The notes beneath the pieces were generated by a model, which was given only the letters and a program-made list of their open reading frames with translations, was not told where the DNA came from and did not search any database. Below are positions 1-7,596 of a stretch of 19,915 nucleotides of DNA, in pieces. Source of the DNA: Dehalococcoidia bacterium UBA2160 (lineage in GTDB: Bacteria > Chloroflexota > Dehalococcoidia > Lucifugimonadales > UBA1123); the NCBI GenBank assembly GCA_002328865.1, contig DCWO01000055.1, positions 9,009-28,923 of the forward strand. Reading direction: 5' to 3'. Each line of letters opens with the position of its first letter. The first letter of the stretch is position 1. The translations under genes were made by a program, and so were the position numbers.

Positions 1-235
1 TCAGGATGGTGAGAGGTGTTGTGGTTGCGAGAGGCGCACAGGTTCGTGAGAGGCGTACGGGGTTGGCCGAGGGAGCACAGGATGACGTCAGGGACCCAAG
101 GGACGGAAGAGACCAGAGGGGCCAAGTTGGAACCGTGACGGAGTGCGTGGTCGAGACAACACGAATGAAAATGTGCACGGTGATTGGGATGTCGACACAG
201 GGTCGCTCCACGAGAGAGAACAGTGAGGGATGTAG
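1..235 (+). other. Purine-rich leader upstream of pyrE, no supported gene
   Basis: The stretch is strongly purine-rich on the + strand. It holds short open frames whose translations (arginine-rich, low complexity) look like chance. I found no tRNA, RNase P, tmRNA or SRP signature. It may be the 5' leader of pyrE or the tail of a non-coding region that starts outside the window. The Shine-Dalgarno GAGGGA (225-230) of pyrE is at its end. Confidence 0.4.
9..80 (+). repeat. Three degenerate 18-19 bp direct repeats with core GAGAGGYG
   Basis: Copies of a GYGAGAGGYG-type core begin near 9, 27 and 46, and a weaker copy (GGCCGAGGGAGCAC) begins near 65. The period is 18-19 bp. The copies are imperfect. 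No inverted structure or terminator was seen next to them. The function is unknown. Confidence 0.35.
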
Positions 236-805
236 ATGAGCAAGTCTGAAGCCGAGATCATCCTGGAATTGGCCAAAGAACGTGGGGCGCTGTTGTTCGG
301 CGAGTTCCAACTCTCGGCCGGAGGCACGAGCAACTACTACTTCGACGGGCGGATCATCACGCTCGACCCCGAGGCGGGGTACCACGTCGCCAAGGCAATC
401 CTCCCCATCCTCAAGGATTGCGATGCGCAGGCGATCGCCGGCCCAACGCTTGGCGCCGACCCGATCGTCGCCTCGGTTTCGACGGTGAGTCACCTCGAAG
501 GGCATCCCGTGCCTGGGTTGATCGTGCGCAAAGAGGCCAAGGAGCACGGCGGCAAACGCGCCATCGAGGGTCCGATGGCCGATCTCGGCCCGAACGCTCG
601 CATCGCGGTGGTCGACGACGCATGTACTTCCGCTGCCAGCCTGTTCCATGCGATCGACGCGGTGGAAGCTGCCGGTCACCGGGTCGTAAAGGTCATCACA
701 ATCCTGGACCGCGACGCGGGGGGCGGCGCGGAGCTTAGACGCCGGGGCTACGATTTCGTCGCGCTGCTTAAGGCGAATGAACAGGGAGAGATCGTTCCGG
801 CCTGA
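236..805 (+). CDS. pyrE: Orotate phosphoribosyltransferase
   Basis: This enzyme joins orotate to PRPP to make orotidine 5'-monophosphate, the fifth step of de novo pyrimidine synthesis, in the cytoplasm. The 189-residue product has the usual OPRT length and a type I phosphoribosyltransferase layout. The N-terminal hood has GALLFGEFQLSAGGTSNYY (17-35). The conserved lysine loop RKEAKEHG is at 98-105. The PRPP-binding loop VVDDACTSAAS is at 125-135, where many homologues have an ED-VVTTGGS type sequence. The ATG at 236 follows GAGGGA with a 5-nt spacer. The gene stands alone on the + strand and converges on the permease gene at 932-1759. I am sure of the family. The loop variant is the only oddity. 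Confidence 0.95.
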   Translation: MSKSEAEIILELAKERGALLFGEFQLSAGGTSNYYFDGRIITLDPEAGYHVAKAILPILKDCDAQAIAGPTLGADPIVASVSTVSHLEGHPVPGLIVRKEAKEHGGKRAIEGPMADLGPNARIAVVDDACTSAASLFHAIDAVEAAGHRVVKVITILDRDAGGGAELRRRGYDFVALLKANEQGEIVPA

Positions 806-931
806 CAGCGAGCGAGTTCAGTTAACGGCGCTAATCCGTTTCCGTTTCGCCGTGTTGCGCACCAACAACGGACGTGAGGGATTCTTCTGCTCGGCGGCCA
901 CATTGCCAACGGCCAGTTGGAGCGGCGATGC

Positions 932-1759
932 TCACCCCCAGATCCCCTCGTAGATGAGTCGGATACCCAGGATCAGGACGACTATCAGGAGCAGGCGCAT
1001 TATCCACGGACCTTTGACCTTGCTGGTCAACCGGGCGCCGATCTGACCGCCGACAACCAGTCCGATGCCTGTGAACAGGAATGTTGGATACCACTCAACA
1101 TGCCCGAGAGTCGCATGGGTCGCCGCCCCAACCGTCGCGTAGAAAGACAGGGCAAACACCGAGGTGGCCACCGCGACTCTCACCGGAAACCCGAATGCGG
1201 AGATCAGCACCGGCGTGCGCAGGAACCCTCCGCCCGTTCCGAAGAAGCTCGAAATGAACCCCAGGAAGACGTTGAATGACGTCGCCAGGAGTTCGTTGAA
1301 CTCGTACCGGTACTCGATCCTGTCTTCAGTGCGTATCCGCCGTGAACGCACGGTCGTCGAGAGGATGTGTTTAGGCGATTCGACGGTCTCGGGGTCGGGC
1401 AGATTGGGCCGGAGGGCCAAGAGGGCGGCTAGAGCGAGCAACAGGACGCCGAAGAGGATGCGGAACGTGTTCGGAGCAATCGAACCGACGCCCAAGGCGC
1501 CGAGCACCGACCCGGGTATCGCGGCGGCGGCAAAGAGCAAGCCGCTGCGGTAGTCGATCACCTTCATCCGCCGGTACGCGACCGCGCCGGAAATGCTGCT
1601 GATCGCGACCGAGGCGAGAACCGTTCCGGCCATCACTTTGGGTTCGAGGTCCATGAAGACCAAGAGGATCGGGCCGAGGATGAACCCACCGCCGGCGCCG
1701 ACGAGGATGCCGTATGCCCCGGTGCCGAGGCCCATCAGGATCAGCCATAGCCAGTCCAC
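932..1759 (-). CDS. TauE/SafE (DUF81) family membrane permease
   Basis: This is a predicted inner-membrane transporter of the TauE/SafE family, whose studied members export sulfite, sulfoacetate or other small anions. The 275 residues form two homologous halves of hydrophobic helices. Each half has a glycine-rich signature: LVGAGGGFILGP at 19-30 and FFGTGGGFLRTP at 172-183. A charged cytoplasmic loop (about 125-153) joins the halves. This matches the inverted-repeat architecture of the family with about eight membrane segments. The start is GTG, 17 nt after the aroKB stop, so the two genes are probably co-transcribed. The ribosome-binding site is weak. The substrate cannot be told from the sequence, and no sulfur-metabolism gene lies nearby. 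Confidence 0.88.
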   Translation of the reverse strand: MDWLWLILMGLGTGAYGILVGAGGGFILGPILLVFMDLEPKVMAGTVLASVAISSISGAVAYRRMKVIDYRSGLLFAAAAIPGSVLGALGVGSIAPNTFRILFGVLLLALAALLALRPNLPDPETVESPKHILSTTVRSRRIRTEDRIEYRYEFNELLATSFNVFLGFISSFFGTGGGFLRTPVLISAFGFPVRVAVATSVFALSFYATVGAATHATLGHVEWYPTFLFTGIGLVVGGQIGARLTSKVKGPWIMRLLLIVVLILGIRLIYEGIWG

Positions 1760-1776
1760 TTAGCGGACCGCGGACT

Positions 1777-3429
1777 TTAGGCGGTCAGCATGCGCACGGT
1801 TTCGTGCACAAGCTCAGCGGGGACGTCGTTGCGGGTGGCGGCGTTCCCGATGCCGTCAAGCAATACCCAACGAATCGTGCCCGCCGCGGTCTTCTTGTCG
1901 GAGCGCATGGCTTCTTCGATGGCCTCCACCTCGATGCCTCGGCAATCCAGGGGCAGCCCGTAGGCGCCCAGAATCGAGCGCTGGCGCGCCACCTCGCCCG
2001 CCGACATCATGCCCATCGACTCGCCGATGTGGGCGGCGCCCATCATCCCGATGCTGACGGCCTCGCCGTGGAGATACGTCCCGTAACCGGTGGCCGCCTC
2101 GATGCCGTGGGCGATTGTGTGCCCGTAGTTGAGCAGTATTCGGACCCCCAGGGTCTCGCGCTCGTCCTGGGAGACGACGTTGGCTTTGATTGCAACGCTG
2201 CGCCGAATCACATCCGTCGCGATTTCCGGTTCGAGCGCCATGATCGGCTCTCGTTGGCTCTCGAACGTGGACAGCAGCCCTTCGTCCATGATGAGCCCGT
2301 GCTTGATCGCCTCGGCCCACCCAGATGTGAGCTCCCTCGATGGCAGGGATTGGAGCGAAGACACGTCAGCCAACACGAACTTGGGCTGGTAGAAGGCTCC
2401 GACGAGGTTTTTGCCCTGCGGCAGATCGACGGCCGTCTTGCCTCCGACCGCAGCGTCCATCATCGCCAGCAGACTGGTCGGCGCCTGGGCCAGCGGCATG
2501 CCCCGCAGGTATGTCGCCGCAACGAAGCCTGCGAGATCACCGACTACGCCGCCGCCCACCGCGACGATCAGGTGGCCACGTTCGGCTTTGTGTCCGGCCA
2601 GCCAGGTGTAGATGTGCTCCGCCATGGCCAGCGTCTTGCTGCGCTCGCCGGGCGGGATGAAGAACAGGTGGGTGGGGATGTCGACGGCTTCCATCGCCCG
2701 CTGAGCTCGTCGGGCCTGACCGCGAACTCCCTCGTCGGAGACTATGTACGCGACGGGCGGATCGAGGAGCCTCCGCACCCTGGCGCCAAGTTCGTCCAGG
2801 ATGTCCCAGCCTACCCACAGAGGATAGTCGCCTGAAGATGTGTGCACCTCGGCGGCGAGGTCCGCTTCTTTAGGAATCGCTTTCGACGTGTTGTCGTTTG
2901 CCATGTTCCATCCTCGGATCGCCTCTCGTGCAGCTTGGATGGGCGTCAAATCGTCCGTGTTGACGATCCATGTCGCACGGTTGTAGTTCTCTTGGCGCAG
3001 CGCTTTCAGCGATCGGACCCTGTCGAGCGATTCGTCGTCGGCGAGCATTGGGCGGACGGCGACATCGTCGGCTTCGATCTCCTGTTGAAGCTCCAGCCTC
3101 TCCAGGATTCTCTCGGGGCTGGCTTCCAGGAGCACCACGAGGCCGTTTGACTCCATCGTGTGGCGGTTGGCCGCGCCCATGATGATCCCGCCGCCGGTCG
3201 ACACCACCTGGCGCGAGCCTTGCGCGACTTTCGCCAGAGTCCGATGCTCCAATTCTCTGAAGCCGGATTCGCCGTCCCGGGCGAATATGTCTTCGATGGG
3301 CATTCCTGCGGCGCGGACGATCTCGTCGTCGGTGTCGACGAACCGCCAACCCAACAACTCTGCGGTCTTCCTACCGGTTGTGGTCTTGCCGGATCCAGAG
3401 AATCCGGTGATGAAGATGTTCTCTCTCAC
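1777..3429 (-). CDS. aroKB: Fused shikimate kinase / 3-dehydroquinate synthase (AroK-AroB)
   Basis: A two-domain enzyme of the shikimate pathway to chorismate, about 550 residues. The N-terminal kinase (about 1-170) has the P-loop GFSGSGKTTTG (9-19), DTDDEIV (32-38), FRELE (57-61) and the GGG shikimate-binding loop (79-81). After a short linker, the dehydroquinate synthase (about 196-550) has the NAD site GGGVVGDLAGF (from 292), the zinc ligands E373 in AEAIKHG, H437 in NYGHT and H454 in LHGE, and the PTSLLAMMDAAVGGKT segment. Both catalytic sites look intact. I chose the GTG at 3429 because kinase homology begins there. An in-frame GTG at 3495 would add 22 residues without family resemblance. 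It reads into the TauE/SafE gene 17 nt downstream. Fusions of these two steps are known in several bacterial groups. Confidence 0.93.
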   Translation of the reverse strand: MRENIFITGFSGSGKTTTGRKTAELLGWRFVDTDDEIVRAAGMPIEDIFARDGESGFRELEHRTLAKVAQGSRQVVSTGGGIIMGAANRHTMESNGLVVLLEASPERILERLELQQEIEADDVAVRPMLADDESLDRVRSLKALRQENYNRATWIVNTDDLTPIQAAREAIRGWNMANDNTSKAIPKEADLAAEVHTSSGDYPLWVGWDILDELGARVRRLLDPPVAYIVSDEGVRGQARRAQRAMEAVDIPTHLFFIPPGERSKTLAMAEHIYTWLAGHKAERGHLIVAVGGGVVGDLAGFVAATYLRGMPLAQAPTSLLAMMDAAVGGKTAVDLPQGKNLVGAFYQPKFVLADVSSLQSLPSRELTSGWAEAIKHGLIMDEGLLSTFESQREPIMALEPEIATDVIRRSVAIKANVVSQDERETLGVRILLNYGHTIAHGIEAATGYGTYLHGEAVSIGMMGAAHIGESMGMMSAGEVARQRSILGAYGLPLDCRGIEVEAIEEAMRSDKKTAAGTIRWVLLDGIGNAATRNDVPAELVHETVRMLTA

Positions 3430-3836
3430 AGAGCATCCGTTCAGGCTGACTTTCGGAGTCGCGTAAGGCAGGGAAATGTGTGATCGACCCCGCACGAACA
3501 GAGTGGGGAGCCGCCAGATCGTCCAAATCCCGGATTACACCGGCGCCCCGCCGACACTCGGGACAAGAGTACCAGACAACAAGGGTTGGGGCTATCCCCT
3601 CAGTTGGGAGATTGTGTAGTTCGCGGCGGCATACGAAGAACCCGAGGGCAGGCACTAATGGATGAGGCATCGGTTTCGGCAGTTCAGATGCAGTGGGGTT
3701 CTGATGAGGTGGGCGAGATTTGCAGCCTCGGGTGTCCGCGCCATGAGCGGAGGAGGCGCCAAAAACACACCATAAGCAGGCCGCGATGGGCCTGCCTATG
3801 CAATGAACCGGTTGGAGACCTTAAACGAGGCGGACG
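3430..3836. other. Gene-free stretch between aroKB and acpP
   Basis: About 400 bases lie between the aroKB start and the acpP stop. The only clear element is the terminator at 3761-3800. Short frames on both strands lack ribosome-binding sites and recognisable domains. One minus-strand frame (3371-3670) contains a CPEC motif but overlaps the kinase, and I take it as chance. A promoter for aroKB is expected here, but no convincing -35/-10 pair was seen. No tRNA or riboswitch fold was recognised. Confidence 0.55.
3761..3800 (-). terminator. Rho-independent terminator after acpP
   Basis: A stem pairs 3771-3782 with 3789-3800: GCAGGCC/GGCCTGC is perfect and is extended by CATA/TATG across one A-C mismatch, with a 6-nt loop. 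Read on the minus strand, the stem is followed directly by GTGTGTTTTT (3770-3761). It starts about 36 nt after the acpP stop, so it probably ends the yceD-acpP transcript. Confidence 0.75.
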
Positions 3837-4097
3837 TTAGTCGTCCTGGATACCCTGTGCGGACAGGAACTCGACGGCCTGTTGGACCGTGGCGATGTTC
3901 TCCGCGTCTTCGTCGGATATCTCCAGGGGGATGTCATCGGTGCTGAATTCTTCTTCGAAGGCCATGATGAGCTCTACCAGGTCGAGGGAATCTGCATTGA
4001 GGTCTTCAGTAAATGACGCCTCAAGGATCACTTCCGACTCGTCCACGGTTAGCTTTTCAGCCACGACGTTTCGCACTCGCTCCAAGACTGTTGCCAC
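3837..4097 (-). CDS. acpP: Acyl carrier protein
   Basis: A small acidic carrier (86 residues) that holds growing acyl chains on a 4'-phosphopantetheine arm during fatty acid synthesis. The attachment motif DADSLDLVELIMAFEEEF is typical, with the modified serine at position 37. The helix pattern and the many Asp/Glu residues fit the family. The start is GTG, clearly fixed by a strong GGAGGT Shine-Dalgarno (complement of 4104-4109) with a 6-nt spacer, which suits a very abundant protein. It is the last gene of the yceD-rpmF-fabD-nusB-acpP series, 43 nt after nusB, and is followed by a terminator. Confidence 0.96.
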   Translation of the reverse strand: MATVLERVRNVVAEKLTVDESEVILEASFTEDLNADSLDLVELIMAFEEEFSTDDIPLEISDEDAENIATVQQAVEFLSAQGIQDD

Positions 4098-4140
4098 TGT
4101 ATTACCTCCGTGGTCGATAAGCTGTTGAAATCTTAGGGTA

Positions 4141-4569
4141 TTACTTTTCGGTTATGGATTCCATGACCGACCCAAGCACGCCGTTGACGAATTTCGGTGA
4201 ACTTTCCGATCCAAACGCTTTGGCCAGCTCAACGGCTTCGTTGACGGCGACCTTAGGCGGCGTTGCGCCCCACATGACTATCTCGTAAACGGCGATGCGC
4301 AACAAGTTCCTGTCCACGATTGCCATCTGGTTCAGGGGCCAACTCGGCGCGAACTCGGAGATAATGTTATCGATTTCTCCGAGATTTGCAAGCACACCCT
4401 TGGAAACGTCCTTGAGGAACGTCTCCGATTGAGCGTTGAATGGTTCCTCGGCGATTCGGCGCTCGACGACTTCGTCCGGTTCGTGCCTAACGCAATCGAC
4501 TTCACACAGTATCTGCATTGCGGCGATTCGTGTCAGGCGTCGGGATGATGGAGCCTTTGTAGCTGTCAT
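4141..4569 (-). CDS. nusB: Transcription antitermination factor NusB
   Basis: NusB pairs with NusE (S10) and binds boxA RNA to prevent early termination, chiefly on rRNA operons. The 142 residues are the usual length. The C-terminal signature is clear: DRNLLRIAVYEI (about 86-97), PPKVAVNEAVELAKAFG (about 104-120) and KFVNGVLGSV near the end. The ATG at 4569 has no evident Shine-Dalgarno. It overlaps, as ATGA, the stop of a short upstream frame (4566-4652), so coupled translation is possible. The gene sits between fabD and acpP, which is an unusual place. The assignment itself is secure. Confidence 0.94.
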   Translation of the reverse strand: MTATKAPSSRRLTRIAAMQILCEVDCVRHEPDEVVERRIAEEPFNAQSETFLKDVSKGVLANLGEIDNIISEFAPSWPLNQMAIVDRNLLRIAVYEIVMWGATPPKVAVNEAVELAKAFGSESSPKFVNGVLGSVMESITEK

Positions 4570-4696
4570 TGATCACGCATGTCGTCGAGCGACGTACTCA
4601 CACTCTCGTAACGTGCGACATCATTTGCGCAATCACTTTCGGGACCGTCCACAAAGGTTCGAATGGGGCGCCGTCGTCGGGACGGAGCATACAATG

Positions 4697-5656
4697 CTAG
4701 TTCTTGTGCAACTCCAGGATGGATTGTATGTCCCCGATGTTCGCAGTGGTCGCCTGACGGCTGATCCGTTTGACCATGCCGTTGAGAGCTCTTCCGGGTC
4801 CGATCTCGAGGAAGCTGTCCACGCCCGAGTCGATGATGTAGCCTACCGAATCGTTCCATTGGACGCAAGAGCAGATCTGGGACACCAGCTCCTGCTTGAC
4901 GCCGTCGGCAGTGGTTAGAGGCTTTCCAGTGCAATTGCCGATGATCGGCACTTGCGGATCGTTGAACTTGAGTGAATCGATGGCCTCGATCAGTCCCGCT
5001 TTGGCTGGCTCCATGAGCCCGGAGTGGAACGCACCGCCGACTCGGAGTTGAATGACTTTCTTGGCGCCTCTGGCGCTGGCTAAGTCCATCGCCCTGGCGA
5101 TGCCCATCGGCTCGCCGCTGATCACTATCTGCTCGGCGGTGTTGACATTTGACACCCACACGCCAGTCTCGCGGGCCACTTCTTCCAGCGCCATCTGGTC
5201 AAGGCCGATGACCGCGGCCATGGTTCCGGGGTTCTTGTCGCACGCTTCCTGCATCAGGGAGCCCCGCATGTGGACCAGGCGAGCTGTTTCGGAGACATCG
5301 AGGACGCCGGCGACCGCGAGCGCCGTGTACTCGCCCAGGCTGTGGCCGGCCATCATGACCGGCTGCGGCATCTCTTTCGGATCCAGGCTCTCTTCCATGG
5401 CCTTCACGCAAGCGAGGCTGACGGCCATGATGCCGGGCTGAGCATTGATGGTTTGCCTGAGATCGTCTTCGGGGCCTTCGAAAAGCACCTTGGTTAACGG
5501 TCTTCCGAGCGCATCGTCGACCTCTTGGAACACCTCGCGGGCCGCGGGTGAGGCATCATAGAGTTCTTTGCCCATACCGACAGCCTGTGCTCCCTGACCG
5601 GGGAACAGGTATGCAACTTGTGGGCCTTGGGCGCGCTTTTGGAACGTGAGGGTCAT
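4697..5656 (-). CDS. fabD: Malonyl-CoA:ACP transacylase
   Basis: FabD moves malonyl groups from CoA to acyl carrier protein, supplying the extender unit for fatty acid elongation. The product is about 319 residues. Visible motifs are FPGQGAQ near the N-terminus, the nucleophile elbow GHSLGEY (serine about 106), the arginine-containing segment VHMRGSLMQ, and GGAFHSGLM with the catalytic histidine about 211. All essential residues are present. The ATG at 5656 is preferred over the TTG one codon upstream because AGGAG lies 6 nt before it. It follows rpmF by 46 nt. Its partner acpP is two genes downstream. The fabG, fabF and plsX genes often found with it are absent here. Confidence 0.95.
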   Translation of the reverse strand: MTLTFQKRAQGPQVAYLFPGQGAQAVGMGKELYDASPAAREVFQEVDDALGRPLTKVLFEGPEDDLRQTINAQPGIMAVSLACVKAMEESLDPKEMPQPVMMAGHSLGEYTALAVAGVLDVSETARLVHMRGSLMQEACDKNPGTMAAVIGLDQMALEEVARETGVWVSNVNTAEQIVISGEPMGIARAMDLASARGAKKVIQLRVGGAFHSGLMEPAKAGLIEAIDSLKFNDPQVPIIGNCTGKPLTTADGVKQELVSQICSCVQWNDSVGYIIDSGVDSFLEIGPGRALNGMVKRISRQATTANIGDIQSILELHKN

Positions 5657-5702
5657 CAAAGGCTCCTAACGATTTCGGATTGAGTCCGCGTTAGTCTGAA
5701 CG

Positions 5703-5891
5703 CTAAATGGCAGTATCGGACGGAACCACTTCCCGGCCGTTGTAGTAGCCGCAATTGGGGCATACCCGATGGGGCAGCCTGGCGCTCCTGCACTGAGGAC
5801 ACTGAGAGAGTGAAGCGCGCTTCATCCCGAAGTGGGCGGAACGTCCGCCCTGACGCTTTTTCGAATGTTTCTTTTTGGGTAGCGGTGGCAT
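5703..5891 (-). CDS. rpmF: Ribosomal protein bL32
   Basis: A 62-residue, strongly basic protein of the large ribosomal subunit. It begins MPPLPKKKHSKKRQGGRSAH, typical of L32, and has a zinc ribbon of the four-cysteine type, CPQC (31-34) and CPNC (44-47). The ATG at 5891 is supported by GAGGA seven nt upstream. Longer in-frame readings to 6014 would run into yceD and are not needed. YceD upstream and a fatty acid gene downstream is a widely conserved neighbourhood linking ribosome and lipid synthesis. Confidence 0.96.
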   Translation of the reverse strand: MPPLPKKKHSKKRQGGRSAHFGMKRASLSQCPQCRSARLPHRVCPNCGYYNGREVVPSDTAI

Positions 5892-5940
5892 TTCAGTTTC
5901 CTCTATGGTTATGTTTTCGGTGTCGGCGTAGCGGCACTGA

Positions 5941-6474
5941 TTAGTTTTCGTCAACGTTGTGGGCGGCCAAGCTGAGCAGCGCGTCCCAACGCGGGTCGAT
6001 CGCCGCGCTGTCACACAGACACTGAACGTCGTTGCGGTTGACTCCGCAGTTCGAACAGAGACCGGCGCAGGTTGGGTTGCAAAGTGGCTTCATGGGCATG
6101 TCAAGCAAGACGCAATCCCTTGCCGGGCCTGAAAGGTCCAGCATGTGGTCTTCGCTCAGATACTGATACTCGCCGTCATCGTCGAGCGGTTTCTCCTTGA
6201 TACCGGTTACAGGATCCAGTAGCGGGAAGAACTCCTCTTCGATCGTTATGTCTATCGGTTGGCCGAACGCTGCCAAACATCTGCCGCACTCGACGCGGAC
6301 TTCCGTGTTCAGCGACGCACTGGCCCACACGCTCTTGTCGGTCCTGAACAGCAGGACCGTTCCGGTCACCACGCTGTCTTCGGCGCCGTCCAGGAGGGCT
6401 GCCCGCTCCTCCAACTGGTACTCACGGCTGGAACCACTTGGTTCCAGCAAGAGTTGAGACACATTAAGAAGCAT
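5941..6474 (-). CDS. yceD: YceD family (DUF177) protein
   Basis: A protein of the YceD/DUF177 family, found next to rpmF in most bacteria. Plant and bacterial relatives have been linked to 23S rRNA accumulation, but the exact role is unsettled. The product is about 177 residues. It shows the family cysteine motifs CGRCL (about 64-68) and, near the C-terminus, LCNPTCAGLCSNCGVNRN, which could bind zinc. The ATG at 6474 is chosen because homology starts at MLLNVSQLLLEP. A TTG at 6510 and a GTG at 6477 are alternatives. It is the first gene of the operon, 49 nt before rpmF and about 37 nt after the predicted transcription start. Confidence 0.9.
   Translation of the reverse strand: MLLNVSQLLLEPSGSSREYQLEERAALLDGAEDSVVTGTVLLFRTDKSVWASASLNTEVRVECGRCLAAFGQPIDITIEEEFFPLLDPVTGIKEKPLDDDGEYQYLSEDHMLDLSGPARDCVLLDMPMKPLCNPTCAGLCSNCGVNRNDVQCLCDSAAIDPRWDALLSLAAHNVDEN
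6427..6448 (-). repeat. Perfect 9-bp hairpin inside the start of yceD
   Basis: GCTGGAACC (6427-6435) and GGTTCCAGC (6440-6448) are exact inverted repeats with a 4-nt loop. In the mRNA the stem begins about 26 nt after the A of the yceD start codon. It is inside coding sequence, so it could slow early translation or be coincidental. Confidence 0.6.
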
Positions 6475-6517
6475 CACCACACCCCACACTGTCGGCGAAA
6501 CTCCGGCCAATCAAGAG

Positions 6518-6547
6518 ATATTAGAACCGATGTGGGCTTAGTGTCAA
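6518..6547 (-). promoter_or_regulatory. Sigma-70 promoter of the yceD-rpmF-fabD-nusB-acpP operon
   Basis: On the minus strand a perfect -35 box TTGACA (complement of 6542-6547) is followed by an 18-bp spacer and a -10 box TAATAT (complement of 6518-6523). The predicted start point is near 6511, giving a short leader of about 37 nt before the yceD ATG. This is the best promoter in the window. Confidence 0.85.
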
Positions 6548-6664
6548 GTTTCACATAGCCTTTATTTCATGAATATTCGGGCGAAATGGTCCAAATCGGA
6601 CTCAACTGGCCACAGGCGCCCCCTACCGCTGCCGTTGGGGATCGTGCTCGTCAGGCGTCAATCG

Positions 6665-7582
6665 CTAAGCGCCAAGCCGGCCGACACCTCCCGAAGCGCC
6701 CTCACCTACGAGGAAACCTCGGATCTCGTCGGCGAACTTGACCTCCGAATCGTCCTCGGGTTCGTAGCCCAGCATCTTGCGGGCGCTGGCAAGCGACCAG
6801 AATGCCCGTGTGTTGTTGCTTATGCCGTATACGACCAGCCACGGCACCCCGTGTTCGTTGTCGATGGTGGGTGCGTCGACGCCCTTCGAGAAGAGCTGAG
6901 CGAGGTCGCGTGGACTCGCGTAGGCGCCCAGGTCTCGTTTGAAGTTTCCCGGATCGCCTCTGTACGCGTCCGCTTTCAACTCACGGGGAGCGCCGATCCT
7001 GACCAAGACGGCGCCCATCTTGCGCGTTCCGACTCCGGCTCCACCGGTATGGACTTCTCGGCCGGAGGCGTCTCTGAACCCCATGTTGCCGCCCGCGAAA
7101 AGAAACCCCATGTGCTCGTACGCAGCCTTGGCCCACCCGTAAAAGTTGTCGGAGAGGGGCAGCGTGTACGGGTCCAAGACCTCCATTCGGCGTTCGTGGA
7201 TCAGGTTGTGCTCGTACCAGTCGGATGCGTGGTTCGAGCTGGCCATGACGACGCGACTCACGCCGGCGTCGTACGCCGTGCGGTAGACGTTGTATGCCAT
7301 ATCCACGTTCTTCTTCTCGTCGAAGTAGTGATCCAGGGGATTGTCTCCGCGCCGGCCCCTGTGGCCGAGGTGGACCACCGCGTCCACACCCTCGAAGAGA
7401 TGGGCGTACGCCGTTCGGTCCGGGTCGATGAGATCGGCGATCTCGACGTCTTCAACGACTTCGTCCCGGCGGTTGCGCTCCTTGATGTCGACCAAGACGG
7501 TCTCGTATCGTTCTCGGAACGTGGGTAGGATCATATCGGCGATGTAACCTGTTGCGCCGGTGATGAGGACCTTGTTGGGCAT
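6665..7582 (-). CDS. NAD-dependent epimerase/dehydratase family protein, uronate dehydrogenase-like
   Basis: An extended short-chain dehydrogenase (305 residues) acting on a nucleotide sugar or sugar acid. The Rossmann motif GATGYIAD is at 9-16. Asp31 after the second strand suggests NAD rather than NADP. The catalytic pair is in YGWAK (Tyr147, Lys151), with Ser114/Ser115 in ASSNHASDW. The SSNHA segment recalls uronate dehydrogenases, which oxidise glucuronate or galacturonate to aldarolactones, so that is my best guess; an epimerase is also possible. The ATG at 7582 has a strong AAGGAGG (complement of 7590-7596) seven nt upstream. It appears to be a separate transcription unit between the fab operon and alaX. 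Confidence 0.85.
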   Translation of the reverse strand: MPNKVLITGATGYIADMILPTFRERYETVLVDIKERNRRDEVVEDVEIADLIDPDRTAYAHLFEGVDAVVHLGHRGRRGDNPLDHYFDEKKNVDMAYNVYRTAYDAGVSRVVMASSNHASDWYEHNLIHERRMEVLDPYTLPLSDNFYGWAKAAYEHMGFLFAGGNMGFRDASGREVHTGGAGVGTRKMGAVLVRIGAPRELKADAYRGDPGNFKRDLGAYASPRDLAQLFSKGVDAPTIDNEHGVPWLVVYGISNNTRAFWSLASARKMLGYEPEDDSEVKFADEIRGFLVGEGASGGVGRLGA

Positions 7583-7596
7583 GCTAACGCCTCCTT

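Noticed and set aside
9..60. PyrR-type attenuator upstream of pyrE
   Set aside because: The GAGAGG cores lack the full consensus flanks and there is no antiterminator/terminator pair.
6..333. Open frames on both strands before and over the start of pyrE (6-239 +, 88-333 -)
   Set aside because: Low-complexity translations, no domain, no convincing ribosome-binding site; the minus frame overlaps pyrE.
906..920. Small hairpin CCAAC-GGCCA-GTTGG between pyrE and the permease gene as a terminator
   Set aside because: Only five base pairs and no U-tract on either strand.
3371..3670. Minus-strand frame with a CPEC motif upstream of and overlapping aroK
   Set aside because: Overlaps the kinase P-loop in another frame, and there is only a single CxxC pair and no family resemblance.
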